Program-made: the position numbers and the translations under genes
Notes under the pieces: model-generated
Seen by the model: only the letters and a program-made list of their open reading frames with translations
The model's database searches: none
What the model was told of the DNA's origin: nothing
Shown here: positions 1-5,335 of the stretch, piece by piece
Numbering within the stretch: position 1 is the stretch's first letter
Layout: every line of letters begins with the position of its first letter
NCBI GenBank assembly: GCA_017473665.1
Contig: JAFUKK010000224.1
Span: 1 to 5,335 of the forward strand
Reading direction: 5' to 3'
From: Lachnospiraceae bacterium
Lineage (GTDB): Bacteria > Bacillota > Clostridia > Lachnospirales > Lachnospiraceae
Length of the DNA: 5,335 nucleotides

Positions 1-1
1 A

Positions 2-748
2 TTGGTAAGTCCCAAGGGGAATATCTGTTTTGAGGATGTAAGCTTTGAATATCCTGATGACCATAATCAGGTATTTCACAATCTGAATCTACAGATTAGA
101 GCCGGTGAGAAGGTGGCTATTGTGGGTCCCTCCGGTGGGGGCAAGACCACCCTGTGTAATCTGATCCCCAGATTTTATGATGTGCAAAGTGGACGGATTA
201 CCCTGGATGGACAGGATGTACGTCACTATACCCTAAAGAGCCTTAGAGGCAGTATCGGTATGGTACAACAGGATGTGTATCTGTTTTCCGGTACCATTTA
301 TGAGAATATTTCTTACGGCAGACCGGGTGCTACCCGGGAGGAGGTTGTGGAAGCAGCGACCCGTGCCGGAGCCCATGAATTTATATCCGCCCTAAAGGAT
401 GGGTATGATACCTATGTGGGAGAGCGGGGCGTGAAGCTTTCCGGCGGACAGAAGCAGCGGATTAGTATTGCCAGAGTATTTTTGAAGAATCCGCCCATGA
501 TTATCTTGGATGAAGCGACTTCAGCCTTAGATAATGAAAGTGAGTTTGCAGTGGCCCAGTCTCTGGCAAAGCTATCAGAGGGGCGTACCACTCTTACTAT
601 TGCCCACAGATTGTCCAGTATCCGCAATTCAGACCGTATTCTGGTACTGACAGAGGATGGGATAGTGGAGGAAGGTAATCATGATGAATTATTAGCACTC
701 AAGGGGATGTATTATCATTTCTATGAGACCGCAAATGCGTTGAAATAA
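2..748 (+). CDS. ABC exporter, C-terminal ATP-binding domain (5'-partial)
   Basis: This is the nucleotide-binding domain of an ABC transporter, probably the C-terminal half of a fused permease-ATPase exporter of the MsbA/MdlB type. It hydrolyses ATP on the cytoplasmic side of the membrane to drive export. Counting from the first in-frame codon at base 2, the visible motifs are Walker A GPSGGGKT (42-49), Q-loop VQQD (88-91), signature LSGGQ (146-150), Walker B with catalytic Glu MIILDE (166-171), D-loop SALD (174-177) and switch His202. All are consensus, so this subunit should be catalytically competent. The TTG at base 2 is unlikely to be the true start. The reading frame is open to the window edge and the first residues look like the linker that follows the six-helix membrane domain. 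The substrate cannot be told from this domain. It stops 19 bases before the beta-CASP gene, which suggests an operon. Confidence 0.93.
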   Translation: MVSPKGNICFEDVSFEYPDDHNQVFHNLNLQIRAGEKVAIVGPSGGGKTTLCNLIPRFYDVQSGRITLDGQDVRHYTLKSLRGSIGMVQQDVYLFSGTIYENISYGRPGATREEVVEAATRAGAHEFISALKDGYDTYVGERGVKLSGGQKQRISIARVFLKNPPMIILDEATSALDNESEFAVAQSLAKLSEGRTTLTIAHRLSSIRNSDRILVLTEDGIVEEGNHDELLALKGMYYHFYETANALK

Positions 749-767
749 GGGAGGGAGGTATTAGATT

Positions 768-2363
768 ATGAAATTGATGTTTATTGGTGCAGCCCATGAG
801 GTGACCGGAAGCTGTCACTATTTACAGGTGGGAGATAAACATATCCTGGTGGATTATGGTATGCAGCAGGGTGTGGATGTATTGGAGAATGAACCTTTGC
901 CGGTGAATGAATCCCTGATCGATTATGTATTTCTGACCCATGCCCATGTGGATCATTCCGGATATTTACCTCTTTTGTATGCAAGAGGCTTCCGGGGACA
1001 GGTGTTTATGACTGAGGCTACTGCTGATTTGTGCAGTATCATGCTTCGTGACTGTGCCCATATCCAGATGCAGGAGGCAGAGTGGAAAAATCGCAAGGCC
1101 AAGAGAAGCTCCAAGGTGAGCGCAGCAGTTCCTTTATTTGATATGCAGGATGCGGAGGGAGTGATTAAACGTATTGTACCCTGTGATTATAATAAAGAGA
1201 TTGAGGTTTGCGAGGGTGTTAAAATCCGGTTTACCGATATCGGACATTTGCTGGGTTCCTCCAGTATTGAGGTGTGGTTGACCGAGGGAAATATTACTAA
1301 AAAGATTGTGTTCTCCGGAGATATTGGTAATAAGAACCAGCCCCTGCTTCGGGACCCTCAGCCTACCGCTACAGCGGACTACGTGGTAATGGAGTCCACC
1401 TATGGTGACAGAATCCACTCCGCTACCCGGCCTGACTATGTGGCTGAGCTGACCAAGATATTGCAGGAGACCTTTGACAAGGGCGGAAATGTGGTGATCC
1501 CTTCCTTTGCAGTGGGCAGAACCCAGGAAATGCTGTATTTCCTGCGTCAGATAAAGGTAAATCGCCTGGTAAAAGGCCATGAGAATTTTACAGTATATGT
1601 GGATAGCCCCATGGCAGTGGAGGCTACCGGTGTATTTACCGAGAATCGTTATGAGTGCTTTGATGAAGAGGCTATGCAGTATGTACGGGAGGGAATTAAC
1701 CCCATTTCCTTTGCAGGACTGAAACTGAGTATTACCAGTGATGAATCCAAGGCAATTAACTTTGATGATGAACCGAAAGTCATTTTGTCTGCCTCCGGCA
1801 TGTGTGAGGCAGGACGTATCCGTCATCATCTGAAGCATAATTTGTGGAGGCCGGAATCGACCATTTTGTTTGTAGGTTATCAATCCATTGGAACCCTGGG
1901 CAGAGTATTGGTGGAGGGAGCGCAGGAGGTGAAGCTCTTTGGCGAACCTATCGAGGTGCGTGCACAGATAAAGACCTTAGCAGGAATGAGTGGTCATGCG
2001 GATAAGGATGGGCTGATTGAGTGGATTACAGCCTTTGAGGAGAAACCCCGAAAGGTATTTGTGGTCCATGGTGAGGATGCAGTATGTACTTCCTTTGCTG
2101 AGTGCCTGCAGGTGGAGCATGGACAGAGAGCTTACGCCCCTTACAGCGGTACCATATTTGATTTGACCAGCGGTAAGTTGGAATATGAGGCTCAGCCTGT
2201 CTATATCAAAAAGAAAGCAAAGCAGCCCACCGGTGTCTATGCACGTCTGGTGGCAGCAGGTCAGAGACTGGTGGCATTGATTTCCAAGAGCGACGGGCTG
2301 GCTAATAAGGACATGGCTAAGATGGCGGACCAGATTAATTCCATCTGTGATAAGTGGGAATAG
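768..2363 (+). CDS. beta-CASP metallo-beta-lactamase-fold RNA hydrolase-like protein
   Basis: This 531-residue protein belongs to the metallo-beta-lactamase superfamily, beta-CASP branch, whose bacterial members resemble the CPSF73 mRNA-cleaving nuclease. The metal-binding motifs are all present: HAHVDH (58-63), His160 in DIGHLLGS, and Asp185 in SGDIG. The beta-CASP motifs follow: motif A Glu209 in ESTYGD, motif B His410 in SGHAD, and motif C His434 in VHGE. These support an intact two-zinc active site and make a phosphodiesterase acting on RNA the best family-based guess; the actual substrate is inferred. No N-terminal KH domain is present, unlike archaeal aCPSF1. Residues after about 480 form a basic then helical tail outside the core. 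It has no signal peptide, so it should be cytoplasmic. The ATG at 768 follows a strong purine-rich Shine-Dalgarno site (GGGAGGT, 753-759) with 8 bases of spacing. Confidence 0.92.
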   Translation: MKLMFIGAAHEVTGSCHYLQVGDKHILVDYGMQQGVDVLENEPLPVNESLIDYVFLTHAHVDHSGYLPLLYARGFRGQVFMTEATADLCSIMLRDCAHIQMQEAEWKNRKAKRSSKVSAAVPLFDMQDAEGVIKRIVPCDYNKEIEVCEGVKIRFTDIGHLLGSSSIEVWLTEGNITKKIVFSGDIGNKNQPLLRDPQPTATADYVVMESTYGDRIHSATRPDYVAELTKILQETFDKGGNVVIPSFAVGRTQEMLYFLRQIKVNRLVKGHENFTVYVDSPMAVEATGVFTENRYECFDEEAMQYVREGINPISFAGLKLSITSDESKAINFDDEPKVILSASGMCEAGRIRHHLKHNLWRPESTILFVGYQSIGTLGRVLVEGAQEVKLFGEPIEVRAQIKTLAGMSGHADKDGLIEWITAFEEKPRKVFVVHGEDAVCTSFAECLQVEHGQRAYAPYSGTIFDLTSGKLEYEAQPVYIKKKAKQPTGVYARLVAAGQRLVALISKSDGLANKDMAKMADQINSICDKWE

Positions 2364-2364
2364 A

Positions 2365-2451
2365 ATAGGAAATGTAAACATTTCCTATGCAAATTTATGC
2401 TACGCATAAAGTTTGCGATGGGACTTTGGAACCTGCGGTCCCAAAGTTCCC
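2365..2451 (+). promoter_or_regulatory. Three contiguous hairpins in the leader of thyA
   Basis: Almost the whole gap between the beta-CASP gene and thyA folds into three hairpins. Hairpin 1 (2365-2388) has perfect 11-base arms, ATAGGAAATGT and ACATTTCCTAT, around AA. Hairpin 2 (2389-2416) abuts it and has 12 pairs with one bulged G (2411) and a TAC loop. Hairpin 3 (2420-2451) begins three bases later and has 13 pairs, one A-C mismatch, one bulged T and a TGC loop. None is followed by a run of T, so none is a classic intrinsic terminator for transcription in the + direction. I see no convincing sigma-A promoter in the gap. It could be a structured mRNA leader, an RNA-processing or stabilising site between the two genes, or a copy of a dispersed palindromic intergenic repeat. 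The hairpins are seen directly; the role is open. Confidence 0.6.
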
Positions 2452-2476
2452 GAGAATAAGGAAAGGATTGGAATAA

Positions 2477-3325
2477 ATGAGTTTAGCGGATAAGACATTC
2501 ATTGAGATGTGTAAGGATATATTGGAGAATGGTACCAGTACCGAAGGGGAAAAGGTGCGTCCCCACTGGCCGGATGGCAGTCAGGCATACACTATTAAGA
2601 AATTCGGTGTGGTGAACCGTTATGATTTGCGGAAGGAATTTCCGGTTATTACCCTGCGCCGAACGGCTATTAAGTCTGCTACAGAGGAGATGCTGTGGAT
2701 TTGGCAGCAAAAAAACAATAATGTGAATTGGCTTCATAGTCATATTTGGGATGCCTGGGCAGATGAGACCGGCTCCATCGGCAAGGCCTATGGTTATCAG
2801 ATGGGTGTGAAGCATCAGTACAAGGAAGGCATGATGGACCAGGTGGACATAGTGATTTATGACTTGAAAAACAATCCCTTTAGCCGCCGTATTATGACCA
2901 ATATTTATGTGCATCAGGATTTGCACGAGATGAATCTGTATCCCTGTGCCTACAGTATGACCTTCAATGTGACCCAGAGACCGGGGGAGGATAAATTGAC
3001 TTTGAATGCCATATTAAACCAGCGCTCCCAGGATGTATTGGCAGCCAATAACTGGAATGTGGTGCAGTATGCAGTACTGGTACACATGTTGGCCCAGGTT
3101 TGTGATATGTATGTGGGTGAATTCATGCATGTGATTGCAGATGCCCATATTTATGACCGTCATGTGCCCATTATCAAGGAGCTGATTACCAGAGAACCTT
3201 TGCCGGCTCCGAAATTCTGGCTGAATCCTGATATCAAGGACTTTTATCAGTTTACCAGAGATGATGTAAAGCTCATTGATTATCAGTATGGCGAGGAAAT
3301 TAAGGATATTCCCATCGCCATCTAA
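2477..3325 (+). CDS. thyA: Thymidylate synthase (Bacillus ThyA-type)
   Basis: ThyA methylates dUMP to dTMP with 5,10-methylene-tetrahydrofolate, releasing dihydrofolate, in the cytoplasm. The 282-residue length is close to that of B. subtilis ThyA. Visible landmarks are Arg28 in the phosphate-binding loop, Glu71 in EEMLWIW, the double-arginine SRR (136-138), the nucleophile Cys157 in YPCAY, QRSQD with Arg183, Ser184 and Asp186, Asn194 that recognises the uracil ring, and His224 with Tyr226 in DAHIY. The C-terminus ends IPIAI, matching the family's closing tail. The residue after the nucleophile is Ala instead of the His of the E. coli-type PCH motif; B. subtilis ThyA also departs here (PCV), and the C-terminal stretch NPDIKDFYQFT resembles that group. 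The ATG at 2477 follows AAAGGA (2462-2467) with 9 bases of spacing. The DHFR gene follows after 23 bases, so the two are very likely co-transcribed. Confidence 0.96.
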   Translation: MSLADKTFIEMCKDILENGTSTEGEKVRPHWPDGSQAYTIKKFGVVNRYDLRKEFPVITLRRTAIKSATEEMLWIWQQKNNNVNWLHSHIWDAWADETGSIGKAYGYQMGVKHQYKEGMMDQVDIVIYDLKNNPFSRRIMTNIYVHQDLHEMNLYPCAYSMTFNVTQRPGEDKLTLNAILNQRSQDVLAANNWNVVQYAVLVHMLAQVCDMYVGEFMHVIADAHIYDRHVPIIKELITREPLPAPKFWLNPDIKDFYQFTRDDVKLIDYQYGEEIKDIPIAI

Positions 3326-3348
3326 ATCGGCAGAAAGAGGTATGATAC

Positions 3349-3852
3349 ATGAATTTAATTGTAGCGGTAGATAATAATTGGGCCATTGGAAATAAAAACC
3401 AGCTGCTTATCAGCATCCCCACTGACCAGAAGCATTTCCGGGAAGAGACCACCGGTAAGGTGGTGGTGCTGGGACGTAAGACCCTGGCCACCTTTCCTCA
3501 GGGATTGCCCTTAAAAAATCGTACCAATATTATTCTGTCCAAGGATAAAAATTTTAAGGTAAAGGATGCTATCGTGGTACATTCTGTGGAGGAGCTTCTG
3601 GAACAGTTAAAGCAGTATGATAGCGAGGATGTATATATCATTGGTGGTGAGAGTATTTACCGTCAGATGTTGCCTTACTGTGATGTGGCCCATGTGACCA
3701 AGATTGATTATTCCTATGAAGCGGATACTTATTTCCCCAATCTGGACAAGGATGAGGACTGGGTGATTACAGCCGACAGTGATGAGCAGACCTATTTTGA
3801 TATTGCTTATGAATTCTTACGATACGAAAGAAAGTCGAATTTATCGAATTAA
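3349..3852 (+). CDS. folA: Dihydrofolate reductase
   Basis: DHFR reduces dihydrofolate to tetrahydrofolate with NADPH and so regenerates the cofactor oxidised by ThyA, whose gene lies 23 bases upstream. The 167-residue length is typical. Motifs visible are the Met20-loop region around WAIG (11-14), the catalytic acid Asp26 in IPTD, Phe30, the NADPH-binding GRKT (42-45), Arg58 for the folate glutamate tail, IIGG (97-100) with Tyr104, and Thr117 in the VTKID strand. The position of the active-site Trp22 of the E. coli enzyme aligns with Ile21 here (NQLLISIP). I recall similar LL(I/V)xIP sequences in clostridial DHFRs, so this is probably a lineage trait and not damage. The ATG at 3349 is preceded by AAAGAGG (3334-3340) with 8 bases of spacing; an out-of-frame ATG at 3342 is not used. 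The symbol could equally be written dfrA or dhfr. Confidence 0.94.
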   Translation: MNLIVAVDNNWAIGNKNQLLISIPTDQKHFREETTGKVVVLGRKTLATFPQGLPLKNRTNIILSKDKNFKVKDAIVVHSVEELLEQLKQYDSEDVYIIGGESIYRQMLPYCDVAHVTKIDYSYEADTYFPNLDKDEDWVITADSDEQTYFDIAYEFLRYERKSNLSN

Positions 3853-3865
3853 ATCGGAAAAGTGA

Positions 3866-3894
3866 TTGACTTTTGTACTTAAAAGTATAATAAT
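3866..3894 (+). promoter_or_regulatory. Probable sigma-A promoter for ilvE
   Basis: A TTGACT box (3866-3871, five of six matches to the -35 consensus) is followed by an AT-rich stretch. Two -10 candidates overlap: AATAAT at 3889-3894 (five of six, optimal 17-base spacing) and a perfect TATAAT at 3886-3891 with a short 14-base spacing. The gap is far richer in A and T than the flanking genes and sits 47 bases before ilvE, so a promoter here is likely, but the exact -10 is uncertain. A short perfect dyad TACTT-AA-AAGTA (3876-3887) falls between the two boxes and could be an operator or a chance palindrome. Confidence 0.65.
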
Positions 3895-3908
3895 ATTTTC
3901 AAGTTATT
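3894..3908 (+). promoter_or_regulatory. Weak CodY-box-like sequence
   Basis: The 15 bases TATTTTCAAGTTATT match the CodY consensus AATTTTCWGAAAATT at 10 of 15 positions, with a good left half and a poor right half. They lie just downstream of the probable -10 of ilvE, a location suited to repression, and ilvE-type genes are common CodY targets in Firmicutes. In such AT-rich DNA a match of this quality can easily arise by chance, and whether this organism has CodY is unknown. Confidence 0.2.
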
Positions 3909-3940
3909 TTTGCATAATCCAAGAAAGAAGGTAGAAACCA

Positions 3941-4966
3941 ATGGAAAAGAAAAACATCGATTGGAGCAATCTGGGCTTTGGATACATCCAGACTGACAAA
4001 AGATATGTATCCAATTATAAGGATGGAGCATGGGATGAGGGTATCCTGACTGAGGATCCCAACGTGGTGCTTAATGAGTGCGCCGGCGTGTTGCAGTATG
4101 CACAGACCGTATTCGAGGGTCTGAAGGCATATACTACAGAGGATGGCCGTATCGTGACCTTCCGTCCTGACCTGAATGCAGACCGTATGATGGATTCTGC
4201 AGCCAGACTGGAGATGCCTGTATTCCCTAAGGATAGATTTATAGATGCAGTGACTCAGGTGGTAAAGGCCAATGCGGCATATGTACCTCCCTTTGGCAGT
4301 GGTGCTACCCTGTATCTGAGACCCTATATGTTTGGTAGCAACCCTGTTATCGGTGTTAAGCCTGCGGATGAGTATCAGTTCCGTATTTTGTGTACCCCTG
4401 TAGGTCCTTATTTCAAGGGCGGTGCAAAGCCCTTGACTCTGAAGGTGAGTGATTTTGACCGTGCAGCACCTAATGGTACCGGTCATATCAAGGCAGGTCT
4501 GAACTACGCTATGAGCTTACATGCTATCGTAACTGCACATCATGAAGGCTTTGACGAGAATATGTATCTGGATTCCAAGACCCGTACCAAGGTAGAGGAG
4601 ACCGGTGGTGCAAACTTCCTGTTCGTAACCAAGGACAATGTGGTAGTGACTCCCAAGTCCGGTACTATCCTGCCTTCCATTACCCGTCGTTCCCTGCTGT
4701 ATGTAGCACAGGAATATCTGGGACTGAAGGTAGAGGAGAGAGAGGTATATCTGGACGAGCTGAAGGATATGGCAGAGTGTGGTCTTTGCGGTACTGCGGC
4801 AGTAATCTCTCCTGTAGGTAAGATTGTGGACCATGGTAAGGAGATTTGTATGGCCAGCGGTATGGGCGAGATGGGGCCTGTTACCAAGAAACTGTATGAT
4901 ACCTTAACAGGCATCCAGATGGGCAAGATTGAAGCTCCCGCGGGATGGATTCACGTTATCGAGTAA
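3941..4966 (+). CDS. ilvE: Branched-chain amino acid aminotransferase
   Basis: This PLP-dependent, fold-type IV aminotransferase interconverts leucine, isoleucine and valine with their 2-oxo acids, using glutamate and 2-oxoglutarate, in the last step of branched-chain amino acid synthesis. The 341-residue length and motifs fit the larger, eukaryote-like BCAT group and not the shorter E. coli IlvE. Visible are FEGLKAY (58-64), ARLEMP (88-93), RPYMFG (127-132), the probable PLP lysine Lys184 in HIKAGLNYA, the glycine-rich EETGGANF (219-226) whose Glu220 should contact the PLP ring nitrogen, GTILPSITRRS (241-251) and CGTAAVISPVG (283-293). A CGLC at 280-283 looks like a CXXC but lies a few residues before the place of the redox CXXC in human BCAT. 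The ATG at 3941 follows AGAAGG (3926-3931) with 9 bases of spacing. Its own upstream promoter suggests a separate transcription unit from thyA-DHFR. Confidence 0.96.
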   Translation: MEKKNIDWSNLGFGYIQTDKRYVSNYKDGAWDEGILTEDPNVVLNECAGVLQYAQTVFEGLKAYTTEDGRIVTFRPDLNADRMMDSAARLEMPVFPKDRFIDAVTQVVKANAAYVPPFGSGATLYLRPYMFGSNPVIGVKPADEYQFRILCTPVGPYFKGGAKPLTLKVSDFDRAAPNGTGHIKAGLNYAMSLHAIVTAHHEGFDENMYLDSKTRTKVEETGGANFLFVTKDNVVVTPKSGTILPSITRRSLLYVAQEYLGLKVEEREVYLDELKDMAECGLCGTAAVISPVGKIVDHGKEICMASGMGEMGPVTKKLYDTLTGIQMGKIEAPAGWIHVIE

Positions 4967-4979
4967 ACATGATTTTTAC

Positions 4980-5008
4980 ACACCCACGTATGACACATGC
5001 GTGGGTGT
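4980..5008 (+). terminator. Hairpin after ilvE, possible terminator
   Basis: The arms 4980-4991 and 4997-5008 pair over 12 positions (core ACACCCACG with CGTGGGTGT, then one T-G wobble and two A-T pairs) around a five-base loop GACAC. The hairpin begins 13 bases after the ilvE stop, a usual place for a terminator. However, it is followed by ATTGGATTAAAA instead of a T-run, so termination may be incomplete. The start codon of the next gene is only 16 bases beyond the stem, so it may instead attenuate or tune expression of that gene. Confidence 0.5.
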
Positions 5009-5024
5009 ATTGGATTAAAAGCAT

Positions 5025-5335
5025 ATGAAGTATAAGAAAAAGGCAGTCTTCGTAGCAGTACTGGCAGCTTGTATGTTGATGGTGACAGGCTGCGGAGATA
5101 ATTGGAATTTCAGTGATACCAAAGTAGTATTTACCACCGGTTTGGGCAAGGAGGATGTATTCCGAATTGATGACGAGGTGTGTACTCTTCCGGAGCTGAT
5201 GGTATATCTGACCACTACACAGAATCAATATGAGCAGGTGTACGGTAGCGAAATCTGGAATGTGAGTCTGGATGGGGTGGACCTGGAAGAAAATATTAAA
5301 GAAACAGTATTGGCAGAAGTGGCGCAGATTAAATC
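5025..5335 (+). CDS. Lipoprotein resembling PrsA/SurA-type foldase (3'-partial)
   Basis: Only the first 103 codons are in the window. The N-terminus is a typical lipoprotein signal: basic MKYKKK, a hydrophobic segment (7-21) and a lipobox VTGC whose Cys23 would be lipidated, so the mature protein should be anchored outside the cytoplasmic membrane. After a short linker, the stretch from about 42 on (DVFRIDDEVCTLPELMVYL, then YGSEIW and a predicted helix with ENIKETVLAEVAQIK) resembles the N-terminal chaperone region of clostridial PrsA/SurA-like peptidyl-prolyl isomerases. The catalytic parvulin domain, if present, lies beyond the window, so the enzyme call is an inference. An in-frame TAA at 5016-5018 rules out a more upstream start; later ATGs (codons 17, 19) would destroy the signal peptide. 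The ribosome site is poor: only GGA at 5012-5014. Confidence 0.8.
   Translation, partial: MKYKKKAVFVAVLAACMLMVTGCGDNWNFSDTKVVFTTGLGKEDVFRIDDEVCTLPELMVYLTTTQNQYEQVYGSEIWNVSLDGVDLEENIKETVLAEVAQIK

Noticed and set aside
1134..1883. A 249-codon open frame on the minus strand
   Set aside because: It lies wholly inside the well-supported beta-CASP gene, its translation shows no recognisable domain, and I see no ribosome site or promoter for it. It is a shadow of codon bias.
2364..2476. Tetrahydrofolate riboswitch or T-box upstream of thyA
   Set aside because: The three simple hairpins do not show the pseudoknotted layout of the tetrahydrofolate riboswitch as I know it, and there is no T-box sequence or terminator/antiterminator pair with a T-run.
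3836..3849. Short repeated TCGAATT near the DHFR C-terminus
   Set aside because: Only two 7-base copies inside coding sequence, with no sign of a longer tandem repeat.
3323..3857. Identical TAAATCGG at the stop codons of thyA (3323-3330) and the DHFR gene (3850-3857)
   Set aside because: An eight-base match that includes the stop codon is short enough to be chance, and no longer shared sequence surrounds it.
3899..4486. A 195-codon open frame on the minus strand
   Set aside because: It overlaps the ilvE promoter and the first half of ilvE, and its cysteine- and histidine-rich translation is typical of antisense reading of a real gene.
5010..5036. Possible promoter TTGGAT (5010-5015) with TATAAG (5031-5036)
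   Set aside because: The -10 candidate would lie inside the lipoprotein coding region, downstream of its start codon, so it could not transcribe the gene from its ATG.
4956..5228. Minus-strand open frames across the ilvE end and the lipoprotein start
   Set aside because: They run antisense to a lipoprotein gene with a clear signal peptide and lipobox and across a hairpin; nothing supports translation.

Overview
The window looks like ordinary chromosome of a low-to-moderate-GC Firmicute, most likely a member of the Clostridia close to Lachnospiraceae. This rests on the purine-rich Shine-Dalgarno sites, the Bacillus-type thymidylate synthase, the clostridial flavour of the DHFR and branched-chain aminotransferase, and a PrsA-like lipoprotein. 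The assignment to family level comes from recalled protein style and not from a search. All genes lie on the + strand. I see no tRNA, rRNA, CRISPR array, insertion sequence or prophage gene, and no clear sign of horizontal transfer.

Layout: (1) the 3' end of an ABC exporter gene (nucleotide-binding domain only; the membrane part is upstream of the window); (2) after 19 bases, a complete beta-CASP metallo-beta-lactamase-fold protein resembling RNA nucleases of the CPSF73/TTHA0252 type; (3) a 113-base gap packed with three back-to-back hairpins; (4) thyA; (5) after 23 bases, a dihydrofolate reductase gene; (6) an AT-rich 88-base gap with a probable vegetative promoter; (7) ilvE, a branched-chain amino acid aminotransferase; (8) a 58-base gap with a strong hairpin; (9) the first 103 codons of a lipoprotein that resembles PrsA/SurA-type foldases, cut by the window end.

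How the genes work together: thyA and the DHFR gene form a functional pair. ThyA makes dTMP from dUMP and oxidises 5,10-methylene-tetrahydrofolate to dihydrofolate, and DHFR reduces dihydrofolate back to tetrahydrofolate. The ABC exporter and the beta-CASP protein are probably co-transcribed but have no obvious shared pathway. ilvE appears to start its own transcription unit. The PrsA-like gene may be read from ilvE through the hairpin or have a promoter I cannot identify.

I did not find a convincing undescribed system. The parts most worth a second look are the three-hairpin element ahead of thyA, the DHFR lacking the usual active-site tryptophan, and the dyad-containing promoter of ilvE.
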